A stretch of DNA of 64,000 nt from an uncultured Sphingorhabdus sp. (GCA_947501885.1 CANMXN010000001.1:930001-994000); one strand, 5' to 3'. Counted from the stretch's first letter, positions 42,208 to 52,991 are shown. The notes: generated from the letters alone by a model not told the origin. Program-made: numbers and translations.

Positions 42208-42518
42208 TTAACAAATTTAGCACAGGTCTCCACCCATTTACTGATAACATACCACCAATAATAAAATATAGCTTGAAATTAAGCATTTAAATCAATCATA
42301 ACATCTCTTGCTAATAAAATCCTTTTTCAATCTGTAAATATACACATCAATTATACTCAGTGATTTTCAATTTATGCAAGAGAACAAAACTAACAAGACA
42401 CTCCTCTTTATAATTTCTACAGACAAATAAAGATATTCCAAAATGACTACCCACGCATCACTACTTACTGCTTAGTTATAGAAAAAGAAACAACATAGAT
42501 ATAGACATTGACCATAAT

Positions 42519-42632
42519 TTAGCTACCGATACTAAGGTAACTTTTGACCCAGTCTGCAAAACCATCAGCATATAATATCGCTGCTGCTCCGAGAAAAAAG
42601 CCAATCACTAGTCCAACAGCAAATTTTACCAT
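42519..42632 (-). CDS. small membrane protein, 37 aa
   Basis: MVKFAVGLVIGFFLGAAAILYADGFADWVKSYLSIGS with upstream aggag; not in the ORF track. Confidence 0.55.
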   Translation of the reverse strand: MVKFAVGLVIGFFLGAAAILYADGFADWVKSYLSIGS

Positions 42633-42697
42633 ATTTTATCTCCTAAGTTAATTACATCGATAGTTCATCAGACTTAAAGCAGTTCAAGATTGCTTAC

Positions 42698-44122
42698 TTA
42701 ATTAACTAAGCAATCATAGGATAGGATCGTCGATTGGCTTATTGTTAATGTGCCTAAAATAATACCTGCTCCAGTTAAGTCTGCTACAGAAAAAGACCCG
42801 CTCGGCACACCATCACCTGTTATAGTAACGATATTGCTACTATCACAAGTTAAGCCAGAATCGATAACATCGCTTACAACTGCACCGACAGCAGTATCGG
42901 GGCCATTATTGGTCACTGTCAATGTATATGTTGTAGTTGTTCCAGAAACAAGTGTATCGCTAGCTTGATCAACTTCCCCATTAACACCTGGTGTATTCGT
43001 CTTTGTGATAACTAAATCTATTGAAGAGGTAATATTAACACTTTCGTCGAGGTCATCACCACTATTAGTAGGGTCTGGTTCATCGCCTATAGCACGAGTT
43101 GTGGTATTTTGGATTAATTGACCACCTCTTCCAGTATCAACCGTCCCTTCAATTGTCAAAGAAGCTGTCATGCCATTGGGAAGATCAGCTATAGTCCAAA
43201 TACCAGTCAAAACATCATAACTACCAAGTGTGGCTCCTCCATTAGCTGCTGTAGCAATGAGGCCGTCTGGTAGTTCATCTCTCAAAGTTATACTATTGGC
43301 ATCAGCAGGGCCATTATTAGTTACATCAATTTGAAATGTTACTACCTCACCCTCTACTGGTTCATTATTTCCAGAAGCTAATATTTTAGAGGTTACAAGA
43401 TCGGAATTAACATTAATAGAAGCTCCTATAGGGTCTAAACTAAAGAAAGCTTGAGCATTCCTTGCCCCTTCAACATCATCAAAATAAATTGTAATAGAAG
43501 TAGCAGCATCGGTTAATTGAAATGTAGCTGTCTCATTTGTTGGATTATTTCCAGCAGTATTAGCAAGAAAGGTACCAATTCCACCAGCATTCGAAAGCCG
43601 TACTGCTTGATTAGCAAATGTAGGCGGACTAGCGAAAGTATGTACTTCAATAGTTGGCGAAGTCCAGGTGCCTGGAACGTTAGCAGAGAAGGAGTCCCTC
43701 GGAGCGATACCATCGATATCATCAATATCATTAAATGCGATTGACTCTAACGCAAAACCAGACGTTTGAAAGTTTATCGCGATTGATCGGTCACAAACTG
43801 AGTTTGAATTTGTTGCAAAGACAGTTGCTCTACCCGTAGCATCAAAAGAAGCACAAGCAGTGTTCTCAGGTTCTAGGGTTACTGTTATTGTTCGGCTTAC
43901 ATCAACAGTGTCAGTATAAACTGCTGTGAAATTATCAGGAACACTCGTAAGAGAGAAAACTTGTGCATATGAAGGAACGGTCATAAAAACTAACAGCGTA
44001 GCAATAGTTAGTAACTTATACCTTATTGATTTTAGAAAAGAAAAACGTTGCAATAAATTATTACGCGCACAATCTTTAATATTAAGTATAAATATATCTA
44101 ACAATAGAACCTCATCTATCAA
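42698..44122 (-). CDS. DUF11-repeat surface protein
   Basis: Signal peptide; SKILASGNNEPVEGEVVTFQIDVTNNGPADANSITLRDELPDGL and VSGTTTTYTLTVTNNGPDTAVGAVVSDVID DUF11 repeats. Confidence 0.8.
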   Translation of the reverse strand: MIDEVLLLDIFILNIKDCARNNLLQRFSFLKSIRYKLLTIATLLVFMTVPSYAQVFSLTSVPDNFTAVYTDTVDVSRTITVTLEPENTACASFDATGRATVFATNSNSVCDRSIAINFQTSGFALESIAFNDIDDIDGIAPRDSFSANVPGTWTSPTIEVHTFASPPTFANQAVRLSNAGGIGTFLANTAGNNPTNETATFQLTDAATSITIYFDDVEGARNAQAFFSLDPIGASINVNSDLVTSKILASGNNEPVEGEVVTFQIDVTNNGPADANSITLRDELPDGLIATAANGGATLGSYDVLTGIWTIADLPNGMTASLTIEGTVDTGRGGQLIQNTTTRAIGDEPDPTNSGDDLDESVNITSSIDLVITKTNTPGVNGEVDQASDTLVSGTTTTYTLTVTNNGPDTAVGAVVSDVIDSGLTCDSSNIVTITGDGVPSGSFSVADLTGAGIILGTLTISQSTILSYDCLVN

Positions 44123-44337
44123 GCCATCTTATAATGGTAACTTAATATTAGCTCATTGCAAGTTTGTAATAGTAAATTTAAGTAAACAAGCCCTGTCTCA
44201 TGGTTTACTATAATATTTTAAGAGAATGGATAGAAGATCATTTTATCACGATACATATATTATAGTGATAATAAAGTAGATATTGTTATAGATAATGTGG
44301 AATTATAAACACTTAATGTAAATCTTACCTGAAATAC

Positions 44338-44413
44338 TGGTGGGCGCTAACGGGCTCGAACCGCTGACCCTCTCGGTGTAAACGAGATGCTCTACCAACT
44401 GAGCTAAGCGCCC
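44338..44413 (-). tRNA. tRNA-Val(TAC), CCA encoded
   Basis: Minus strand GGGCGCTTAGCTCAGTTGGTAGAGCATCTCGTTTACACCGAGAGGGTCAGCGGTTCGAACCCGTTAGCGCCCACCA folds as cloverleaf with TAC anticodon. Confidence 0.96.
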
Positions 44414-44545
44414 TTGAAGCGTGTCTACGCAATCAAGAAGCTGGCCAATGCCAAATGCTCGGCGTTTTGGCAAGTCTTTTTAAAGCCAAATCGTAATTTT
44501 CGAATAATTTTATACATAATATGAGACGAGATATTAAATTACATA

Positions 44546-45676
44546 TTAAATTACTGGTCCGTCATCACCCAGCGCCTTGATCAAATAGGCCTCTAACTTG
44601 GTAAAAACATCATCGTGTAAATCGATAAAGACGCGCCGCGCATCCATAGGGTCAGATTTGCGTATGAGCATATTATTTTTGGTCATAGATGTTATCCAAC
44701 GTAGCGCCGTGGTCGCAGGAACCGCCGCTGCTATGCATAGGCTAGACACCGATACAGTAGCATTGGAAAGCCGCGCCGCCATAAGGTCAAGCAATATATC
44801 CCAAGCGGGATCGGCAAATAACTCGCTCTCAAAATAATTTTCCCGCATACGGCGTGATTTAATAATTTTATTCACCATATCAGCCGTTATCGGCGAATTG
44901 GCTTGCTCTCTACCATCCTCAATGAAAGGATTTTTTTCAACTTTTCTCACGGAAGTATTTGCAGCAATATCACTCTTAGGAGGAAAAGGCGCGAAAGATA
45001 TGGGTTTATCTTTAAACACGCTATGGTTTAAATAGTCATCCGTATTGGAATATGATGATGGTTTTGGTTCATTTTTCTGTGTATCTAATAATGTCATATC
45101 ATCTACTACGGCTATTTCCGCTAAAGTTTTAGCGAGCGAAGCCAATTCCCCACTAATACGGTGCAATGCCGCATATTCTTTTTCATGGCTTTCGTCTTGG
45201 CTAATATCGCTCAAATGACTCATAACATCTCGCCCCGTTAAGCCTGATAAAGCAGGCATTGCCTCTAACGGGTTTGAGTCTACGAGAAAGTGACATTGCG
45301 AAGCAGGCAACAATGCATAAGCTTCATCAAGATCATCCAATCCGGTCCAAACAACCGCTTCGATTTGATGTCTTGTTAAATAACTGGATATTTTCGATAA
45401 TTCTTGCTGATCAAACTCCATATCGGAGCAAAGGTCAAGCAAAAGCACGTCAACACCGCTATATGTTAATCCTTCATTACTATCCGATATATCCGATTTT
45501 ACATCTAATTTGGTTTCATTATCATTATTATCTTCGTCGATATTTTCGGCAATGATGACGCATTGATAAGTTTGTGCCAGTAATTTTAGATAGTCTCGCC
45601 TATGCTGCGACTTTGACAGCAAAATTGCGTTCCTTTTAGCCAAGGAGCCTAAATAATCATATTCAAAGTCACTCAT
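44546..45676 (-). CDS. MarR-like winged-helix regulator with N-terminal receiver-like domain
   Basis: C-term DPAWDILLDLMAARLSNATVSVSSLCIAAAVPATTALRWITSMTKNNMLIRKSDPMDARRVFIDL; N-term VDVLLLDLCSD resembles a receiver core. Confidence 0.7.
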   Translation of the reverse strand: MSDFEYDYLGSLAKRNAILLSKSQHRRDYLKLLAQTYQCVIIAENIDEDNNDNETKLDVKSDISDSNEGLTYSGVDVLLLDLCSDMEFDQQELSKISSYLTRHQIEAVVWTGLDDLDEAYALLPASQCHFLVDSNPLEAMPALSGLTGRDVMSHLSDISQDESHEKEYAALHRISGELASLAKTLAEIAVVDDMTLLDTQKNEPKPSSYSNTDDYLNHSVFKDKPISFAPFPPKSDIAANTSVRKVEKNPFIEDGREQANSPITADMVNKIIKSRRMRENYFESELFADPAWDILLDLMAARLSNATVSVSSLCIAAAVPATTALRWITSMTKNNMLIRKSDPMDARRVFIDLHDDVFTKLEAYLIKALGDDGPVI

Positions 45677-45937
45677 AATATTCCATCTCGCAATCGATGA
45701 CCTGCATCTCTATCTTGGCATATCTTAGCGTTACCATATTTACAGGAAGAAAACGCATGGCTGTGATACCTCCACTATGGATGCATTCACCATGTTAGAG
45801 CAAGACCGAAGCATAAAAATAGTAAAAATAAATCATCGCCAGAGACTTGCTACGCTGACAATGCTGATTATAGTGCGATCATCATAATATAGTTTCATGG
45901 CAAATTATAAGGTCATGAAACGTACAGGAGAGAAAAT

Positions 45938-48208
45938 ATGCCCTCAAATCGAAACATACTGAAACGCAATAAAGTTTATATCACTCTGGTTGCATCATCT
46001 CTGACAGCACTTGCTGTTGGTCAAGCACATGCTAATGAAAGCGACAATAGCGTTATTAACTTGTCTATCACGACTGCCGCACTTTCACATCATAGCGCCG
46101 AGGAAAAGAAATTGAACAGCCCATTGTTACAAAAATGGAATGGTCCATATGAGGGTGTTCCAGCATGGGATAAGGTAAAAGTCGCTGATTTCCCTAAAGC
46201 ATTTGAAGAAGTGATGAAACAAGGCAAAACAGAGTTTGAGGCTATGTTGACCAATCCTGAGCCGATTAGTTTTGAAAATACAATTATCGCATCGGAATTA
46301 CAGGGCGAATATATAAATCGACTTTTTTCTTATTGGGGGGTGCATAGCTCAAATCTATCGACTCCAGAATTGCGCAAAATCCAAGGGGAATGGTTACCTA
46401 AAATTGGAGCTTTTTTCAATAGTATCGCACTTGATGCGCGATATTTTCAACGTATCAAGTATTTATATGATCAGCGCGAAACATTGAATTTAGATACAAA
46501 GCAAATGCGCCTTCTTGAGAGAAGTTATGAAGATTTGGTAAGCGGCGGTGCACTTTTAACAGGTTCAAAAAAAGCCGAGCTTATTGATATAGGCACACAA
46601 TTATCTCGCAAATTTTCTCAATTCTCTAACAAAGTATTGGCTGATGAGGAAACATTCACATATTTTACCGACCCTACCGATGTCGCAGGCCTGCCCGATA
46701 GTTTTTTAACCGCACTTAGCAGCGCCGCTAAAGCGCAAGACAAAGAAGGCTATGCACTAAAGAATACCCGTTCAGTGATGCAGCCTTTCCTCGAAAACGC
46801 AACCAATCGCGAAGCACGCAAGATCGTTTATAACGCTTATATCAATCGCGGTGATAATGGCGATGATAATGACACAAACGCAATTATTGCGGACATATTA
46901 AAATTACGCCAAGAACGCGCTGAGTTGCTTGGTTATAAAACCCATGCGCATTTCCGTATGACCAATACTATGGCGCAAGACCCCGAAAAGGCGATGGACT
47001 TAATGATGCAAGTTTGGCCAGCCGCTGTAGCTCGCGTAAAAGAAGAAGTAGCCGATATGCAAGCTATTGCCGATGCTGAGGGCGCTAATATCACTATTGA
47101 GCCTTGGGATTATCGTTTTTATGCAGAAAAAGTACGCAAAGCGAAATATGATCTCGACCAAGCTGAGATTAAACCTTATTTCCAACTCGATAATATGATA
47201 GCTGCAATGTTTGATGCGGCTGGAAAATTATACGACCTTGAATTTAAAGAAAATACAGGCGAAGTCCCTGTATTTCACTCTGACATCCGTACTTTTGTCG
47301 TCACTGACAAGCGCGATGGCAGCAATGTTGGCCTATTCTATATGGACAATTATGCTCGCCAAGGAAAACGTTCTGGGGCTTGGGCCACAACATATCGTTC
47401 TCAGCAATCCTTGGGCGGTGAACGCAATGTACTGGCATCCAACAATAATAATTTTGTAAAACCAGCCGAAGGCGAAAAAGCGCTGATTAGCATCGACGAT
47501 GCTTCAACATTGTTCCACGAATTTGGTCATGCTTTGCACAGCCTCTTAACTGATATCACTTATCCTGGCCTTCGCGGTACTCCGCGCGACTTTGTTGAAT
47601 ATCCGAGCCAAGTAAATGAAAATTGGCTGCTCACGCCTTATGTGCTCAACAATTATGCGAAACATGTTGAAACGGGCGAACCCATCCCGCAGGAATTGGT
47701 TGATAAAATTGAAGCATCCGCACAGTTTAACGAGGGCTTCTCCACCGTTGAATATTTATCAAGCGCCATTGTTGATATGAAGTTGCACTTCCGCAGCGAG
47801 CCAGTAATCGATGTCGACAAATTTGAACGCGAAACATTAGCAGAAATTGGCATGCCGAAAGAAATTGTGATGCGCCACCGCTTACCACAATTTAATCACC
47901 TCTTCTCATCAGATGCTTATTCCGCAGGGTATTACAGCTATTTATGGTCAGAAACTATGGATGCAGATACATGGGCGGCCTTTGAAGAGGCTGGTAGCGT
48001 TTGGGACAAAGCAACCGCCGATAAATTCCGCAAGGTTCTACTTTCAACAGGCAATGAAACCGATAGAATAGAAGCCTATAGAGCATTCCGCGGGCGTGAC
48101 CCCGATGTTCGCTTCATACTTAAAAAGCGTGGTTTCCCAGTCCCAAGTGAGAATATCGCAACATCCGATAAATCCTCTACCGAACAGAGCACAATATTGG
48201 GTCAATAA
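45938..48208 (+). CDS. M3 family peptidyl-dipeptidase (Dcp-like), exported
   Basis: LFHEFGHALHSLLTD HExxH-type motif (HEFGH), signal-like N-terminus. Confidence 0.95.
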   Translation: MPSNRNILKRNKVYITLVASSLTALAVGQAHANESDNSVINLSITTAALSHHSAEEKKLNSPLLQKWNGPYEGVPAWDKVKVADFPKAFEEVMKQGKTEFEAMLTNPEPISFENTIIASELQGEYINRLFSYWGVHSSNLSTPELRKIQGEWLPKIGAFFNSIALDARYFQRIKYLYDQRETLNLDTKQMRLLERSYEDLVSGGALLTGSKKAELIDIGTQLSRKFSQFSNKVLADEETFTYFTDPTDVAGLPDSFLTALSSAAKAQDKEGYALKNTRSVMQPFLENATNREARKIVYNAYINRGDNGDDNDTNAIIADILKLRQERAELLGYKTHAHFRMTNTMAQDPEKAMDLMMQVWPAAVARVKEEVADMQAIADAEGANITIEPWDYRFYAEKVRKAKYDLDQAEIKPYFQLDNMIAAMFDAAGKLYDLEFKENTGEVPVFHSDIRTFVVTDKRDGSNVGLFYMDNYARQGKRSGAWATTYRSQQSLGGERNVLASNNNNFVKPAEGEKALISIDDASTLFHEFGHALHSLLTDITYPGLRGTPRDFVEYPSQVNENWLLTPYVLNNYAKHVETGEPIPQELVDKIEASAQFNEGFSTVEYLSSAIVDMKLHFRSEPVIDVDKFERETLAEIGMPKEIVMRHRLPQFNHLFSSDAYSAGYYSYLWSETMDADTWAAFEEAGSVWDKATADKFRKVLLSTGNETDRIEAYRAFRGRDPDVRFILKKRGFPVPSENIATSDKSSTEQSTILGQ

Positions 48209-48211
48209 ATA

Positions 48212-48250
48212 AAGGGGGTCCCCACCATATAGTGAGGACCCCCTTATTTT
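48212..48250 (+). terminator. Rho-independent terminator
   Basis: AAGGGGGTCC-14 nt-GGACCCCCTTATTTT perfect 10-bp stem. Confidence 0.85.
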
Positions 48251-48270
48251 ATTATGGATGGTTATAATAT

Positions 48271-49695
48271 TTAGGCTACGGTTCGATCTGAAATTTGTTC
48301 AACAAAATTTTCTGACCCTTCTTCGACTTCGTGCATACGTTGGTTAAGTTTATCAAAGCTATTGGCGACAACCACCATCTCATCAGCAATGCCTTCTGAT
48401 TCATTTTTAATGCTAGCAATAATTGATGACATAGAGTCAGCAGATAAAGCAGTTTCATCTACTGCTGCTGTAATCATTGTAACGGTTTGATTTTGCGCCT
48501 CCATCGCATCTCTTATGCGCATAGATGATGCATTTACAGATTTCACAATCTCCACAACCGATGCATTAGATGTAACCGTGCCTTCGGTTGCCTCTTGAAT
48601 GGCATTAATCTTCTTGGTGATTTCGTCTGTTGCATTGGCCGTTTGACTAGCCAAGCTTTTTACTTCTTGCGCAACAACAGCAAAACCGCGACCTGCATCA
48701 CCTGCACGTGCGGCTTCAATCGTTGCATTCAATGCTAGTAGGTTTGTTTGTCCCGCAATATCACGGATCAAACCTAAAATAGATTCAATCGATGCAGCAT
48801 GCGTTGAAAGCTCTTGCGAGTTTTCAAGTGACTTCTCTGATTCCGCAACAGCTTCAGACGCAATAACACTTGATGCGTCAACTTCTTGCCGCGCATCATC
48901 TATCGCTTGAATAAGACCCGCAGCAGTGCGAGCAGCTTCACGCATAGCAACAGCAGATTGTTCAGACGCGACTGCTACTTCAGATGATTTGGTTAACAAA
49001 CTACGCACATTTGTACTTGCATTTTGTACTTCTTGTTGGAGGTTACTGCCTAAATTATTCACTTCACCTACTTGTACGGATACTGTTTTTCGGAATTTTT
49101 CAGCACTTTCATTCCTATCTTTTTCATCATTCATCTTTTCGAAAACATAAATAGCACTGCACATCATTTCTGTCTCTATTGCTTGTGACGTGGCAAAAGC
49201 ATTAAGCAAGCGCACTCTTTTTGCATCATCACCTTCAGTCGCATCGACTATAATTTTAGCTGCAGCGGAGTAAACATGATGTGATATGTTGGTTAAGGCC
49301 CACAATTCCCAACCTGCAACTCTCGCTAATAATGAATGCAAAACAGCACCCATAACCCAACCTTGGTTTTGGAAATCTAAATATTTATTATATGTATATT
49401 GTTCTGTCATGTTTATAGAACGTTCACGTGCGCTATCGGAAAGATCAAAATTACTGTCTGTTCTCAGTCCATGCTCAGACGTATATTTCCAATTGACCTC
49501 ACCAATAATGGATAGATTGGGTTTTAAGACCTCTGCAATTTCAGTCAAGGTTTGACAGAATTCTTGCTTATTATCCATAATAGACAGACGATCATTGACC
49601 GAAATATTCTGGGCAATTATACCAGCTAATTCTTTTATATTCTTATATCCATTATACGCCATATTTATCTCGCACTCATTATTTGTTGCCATCAA
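48271..49695 (-). CDS. cytoplasmic methyl-accepting chemotaxis protein
   Basis: [56 protein letters not shown] hairpin tip; no clear TM; likely start 49662. Confidence 0.9.
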   Translation of the reverse strand: MMATNNECEINMAYNGYKNIKELAGIIAQNISVNDRLSIMDNKQEFCQTLTEIAEVLKPNLSIIGEVNWKYTSEHGLRTDSNFDLSDSARERSINMTEQYTYNKYLDFQNQGWVMGAVLHSLLARVAGWELWALTNISHHVYSAAAKIIVDATEGDDAKRVRLLNAFATSQAIETEMMCSAIYVFEKMNDEKDRNESAEKFRKTVSVQVGEVNNLGSNLQQEVQNASTNVRSLLTKSSEVAVASEQSAVAMREAARTAAGLIQAIDDARQEVDASSVIASEAVAESEKSLENSQELSTHAASIESILGLIRDIAGQTNLLALNATIEAARAGDAGRGFAVVAQEVKSLASQTANATDEITKKINAIQEATEGTVTSNASVVEIVKSVNASSMRIRDAMEAQNQTVTMITAAVDETALSADSMSSIIASIKNESEGIADEMVVVANSFDKLNQRMHEVEEGSENFVEQISDRTVA

Positions 49696-49758
49696 TATAA
49701 TTTCAGTCTTAGGTAGATATGGTTAACAGAGAGTTACCATGGTTAAGAAAAAGGATAA

Positions 49759-50661
49759 ATGATGAAAGCTTTGCGAACTGATGAGAGCAGATTTAGCAAT
49801 ATTCCAGACTTCGACTTCCCTGTTCATTATATGGATGACTTAGCTGGATATGAAGGTCTACGTTTAGCTTACATCGATACAGGTCCTACCGAGACAGAAC
49901 AGGTTTTTCTTTGCCTCCACGGTGAACCAAGCTGGTCGTTCTTATATCGCCGAATGATACCTATATTTCTGGAAAGCGGTGCACGTGTTATTGCCCCTGA
50001 CTTACTCGGATTTGGTCGTAGTGATAAACCCATTAAACAAAGTGATTATAGCTTTAATTTTCATCGTAATTATTTATTAGAATTGGTTGAAAGGCTTGAT
50101 CTCAAAAATATAACGCTCGTTGTCCAAGATTGGGGCGGTTTATTAGGATTAACATTGCCCGTTGATGAGAGTTTCGAACCTCGCCTTTCGCGGCTTATCA
50201 TAATGAATACGGGCCTTGGCGTTGGGATATCACCGAGTGAAGGTTTTATGCAGTGGAAAGATTATGCCCTTAATACGCCTGATCTTCCTATCGGCGAGCT
50301 AATAGCGCGCGGCACACCGCATCTTAGCGCCGAGGAAATTGCAGCATATGATGCCCCTTTCCCATCAGCAGAATATAAAGCTGGCGCACAAGTCTTCCCT
50401 GCACTCGTACCTATTTCCCCCGATATGGAAGGAGTTGAGGTCAGTAAAAAAGCTGCTGCTTATTGGTCTAACTTCACAGGCAAAAGCTTCATGGCCATCG
50501 GCGCTGCTGATCCTGTATTAGGTAAAGATAGTATGATGAGAATGCATGCTTTAATTAATGATTGTCCAGACCCCATGATTATCGAAGATGGAGGCCATTT
50601 TCTGCAAGAATGGGGCGTTGATATCGCCGAAGCAGCTCTAGAATATTTTAATTATGAATAA
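49759..50661 (+). CDS. haloalkane dehalogenase-like alpha/beta hydrolase
   Basis: FLCLHGEPSWSFLYRRMIPIFLESGARVIAPDLLGFGRSDKP, LVVQDWGGLLGL. Confidence 0.92.
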   Translation: MMKALRTDESRFSNIPDFDFPVHYMDDLAGYEGLRLAYIDTGPTETEQVFLCLHGEPSWSFLYRRMIPIFLESGARVIAPDLLGFGRSDKPIKQSDYSFNFHRNYLLELVERLDLKNITLVVQDWGGLLGLTLPVDESFEPRLSRLIIMNTGLGVGISPSEGFMQWKDYALNTPDLPIGELIARGTPHLSAEEIAAYDAPFPSAEYKAGAQVFPALVPISPDMEGVEVSKKAAAYWSNFTGKSFMAIGAADPVLGKDSMMRMHALINDCPDPMIIEDGGHFLQEWGVDIAEAALEYFNYE

Positions 50662-50819
50662 GGTTGAGCAACTAAACTTAGATTGACTATAGCGAAATTT
50701 GACAAAAGCGTGATAAGGCCCAAATATTATAAGCAATTTTGCCTTTATACCGACTTATTCGCTTGCCATGAAAGATAATATTTTGGAAATAAGCAAAACC
50801 ATATTTGAAGGAAATAGCC

Positions 50820-51062
50820 ATGTCTGGCAATGAAGCCATGTTTGAACAAATTAAACAATTGATTGATCCTTTTAACAAAAAAGAAATCAATCTCTCCAGA
50901 GATACCCGATTTGCCGATGATCTGGAATGGGACAGCCTAACCGTAATGGACTTTGTAGCTGCTGTCGAAGATGAATATGATATTATCATCACCATGAATA
51001 TGCAGGCTGAGATTGAGAATGTTGGTCAATTGGCGGACGCTGTGGAAAAACTAAATGGCTGA
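50820..51062 (+). CDS. acyl carrier protein (sphingolipid-associated)
   Basis: FADDLEWDSLTVMDFVAAVEDEYDI with DSL phosphopantetheine site; directly upstream of SPT with overlap. Confidence 0.9.
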   Translation: MSGNEAMFEQIKQLIDPFNKKEINLSRDTRFADDLEWDSLTVMDFVAAVEDEYDIIITMNMQAEIENVGQLADAVEKLNG

Positions 51063-52263
51063 AAAAATTGATTTACTGAGCAAATTTAACCCACTAATCC
51101 AAGAACGAGAAGCCTTACTTTCAACAGGCGTGATGGACCCTTATGCCATTGTTATGGACGAAGTAAAATCGCCCACTGAAGCCATATGCAATGGCAAAGA
51201 GACAATCTTACTCGGTACTTATAATTATATGGGCATGACATTTGATGATGATGTGCTGCAAGCTGGTAAAGAAGCGCTTGATAATTTTGGTGCTGGCACA
51301 ACGGGTAGCCGTGTCCTTAACGGTACCTATCAAGGACACAGAGAATGTGAGGACGCCTTAAAAGAGTTTTACGATATGGATCATGCTATCGTATTTTCAA
51401 CAGGTTATCTTGCGAATTTAGGCATCATATCAGCATTAGCAGGCAAAGATGATTATATCATCCTCGATATTGATAGCCATGCCAGTATTTACGATGGATG
51501 TGCGATGGGTAATGCCCAAATAGTCGCCTTTAAACATAATGATGTTGATGCTCTTGAAAAACGCCTACGCCGCCTGCCCGAAGATGCTGGAAAACTAGTC
51601 ATCTTAGAGGGTGTTTATTCAATGCTCGGCGATGTTGCCCCGCTTAAAGAAATGGTGGCATTATGTAAAGAATATGGCGCAATGATATTGGTTGATGAAG
51701 CCCACAGCATGGGCTTTATCGGCGAAAATGGACGCGGCGTTTGCGAAGAAGCAGGTGTGATTGACGATGTCGATTTCATTATCGGAACATTCTCAAAAAG
51801 CGTCGGTACCGTGGGCGGTTTTGTTGTGTCCAACCATCCGCAATTTGAAATTATGCGCCTTGTTTCACGGCCCTATATATTCACTGCAAGCCTGCCGCCA
51901 AGCGTAGTTGCAACAGCTGCTACCTCTATCCGTAAATTAATGCATAGCGGCAACAAAAGGGCGCATCTGTGGGAAAACAGCAAAACACTGCACCAAGGCC
52001 TGCGTGATATGGGCTATAAGCTAGGCACGCCCGAAGCACAAAGCGGAATCATCGCGGTCATCGTAGAAGATATGATGCAAGGTGCGATGCTCTGGCAGGC
52101 ATTACTCAAAAACGGCCTTTATGTTAATTTAGCACGCCCCCCCGCAACACCGCACGGCATGACATTATTGCGATGCTCGCTATGCGCAGAACATACGGCC
52201 GAACAGGTTCAGAAAATTTTGGGTATGTTCGAAGCAGCGGGCAAAGAGGTAGGCGTTATTTGA
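51055..52263 (+). CDS. spt: serine palmitoyltransferase-like alpha-oxoamine synthase
   Basis: YNYMGMTFDDDVLQAGKEALDNFGAGTTGSRVLNGTYQGHRECEDAL; ILVDEAHSMGFIGENGRG; GTFSKSVGTVGGF. Confidence 0.9.
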   Translation: MAEKIDLLSKFNPLIQEREALLSTGVMDPYAIVMDEVKSPTEAICNGKETILLGTYNYMGMTFDDDVLQAGKEALDNFGAGTTGSRVLNGTYQGHRECEDALKEFYDMDHAIVFSTGYLANLGIISALAGKDDYIILDIDSHASIYDGCAMGNAQIVAFKHNDVDALEKRLRRLPEDAGKLVILEGVYSMLGDVAPLKEMVALCKEYGAMILVDEAHSMGFIGENGRGVCEEAGVIDDVDFIIGTFSKSVGTVGGFVVSNHPQFEIMRLVSRPYIFTASLPPSVVATAATSIRKLMHSGNKRAHLWENSKTLHQGLRDMGYKLGTPEAQSGIIAVIVEDMMQGAMLWQALLKNGLYVNLARPPATPHGMTLLRCSLCAEHTAEQVQKILGMFEAAGKEVGVI

Positions 52264-52267
52264 AACA

Positions 52268-52924
52268 ATGGATTTATTTAATCATGGCGCACAACATTTC
52301 CCGAATATCATATCAGCCACTTTGTCTGATCTTATTGAGTTTAGTGCCAAAATAGATGAAGGAACTGCGGGAAAAAGACTGGTTGGTCATCAAGACATTC
52401 AAAACCTTTGCAATATAGGCGAAATACCTAACATTATTCACCGCATAACTGGCCATAATTATAAAGCCGTTCGTGCTATTTTATTTGATAAAAACCCAGA
52501 ATTAAACTGGTCATTAGCCTGGCATCAAGATCGAACTATTTGCGTAAAAGAACAGATTGAAAGCGATGGTTTCGGTCCATGGACAGTTAAACAAGGGTAT
52601 CAGCATGTAGAACCACCTTTTGAAATTATTGCAACTATGCTTACGCTGCGTCTTCATTTAGATGATGTTAATGCCAACAACGCGCCATTGTTAATTGCAC
52701 CCAAAACACATTATTTAGGGAAAATAAAACAAAGTGAAATAGATGGCGTCATAGCGAAGCATGGCCAATATACATGCACAGCAAGGGCTGGTGACATATG
52801 GTTATATTCCACACCAATATTGCATGCTTCAAAGATATCACATGGAGTATCACGAAGACGCGTGATTCAAATAGATTTTTCAAAAGACACACTTCCAAAC
52901 GGATTAGAGTTTTTAGGAGTTTAA
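52268..52924 (+). CDS. phytanoyl-CoA dioxygenase (PhyH)-like 2OG/Fe(II) oxygenase
   Basis: LAWHQDRTICV (HxD), LRLHLDDVNANNAPLLIAPKTH, STPILHASKISHGVSRRRVIQIDF (distal His/Arg). Confidence 0.82.
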   Translation: MDLFNHGAQHFPNIISATLSDLIEFSAKIDEGTAGKRLVGHQDIQNLCNIGEIPNIIHRITGHNYKAVRAILFDKNPELNWSLAWHQDRTICVKEQIESDGFGPWTVKQGYQHVEPPFEIIATMLTLRLHLDDVNANNAPLLIAPKTHYLGKIKQSEIDGVIAKHGQYTCTARAGDIWLYSTPILHASKISHGVSRRRVIQIDFSKDTLPNGLEFLGV

Positions 52925-52991
52925 ATGAACTTCATCTCAAACTATTAACATCTATGATTAATAAGATTGAAATTAATATAATTCTGAAACA

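Noticed and set aside
44338-44413. tRNA as an integrative-element attachment site with an integrase nearby
   Set aside because: No integrase ORF or tRNA-end direct repeat was recognised; only the compositional hint is reported.
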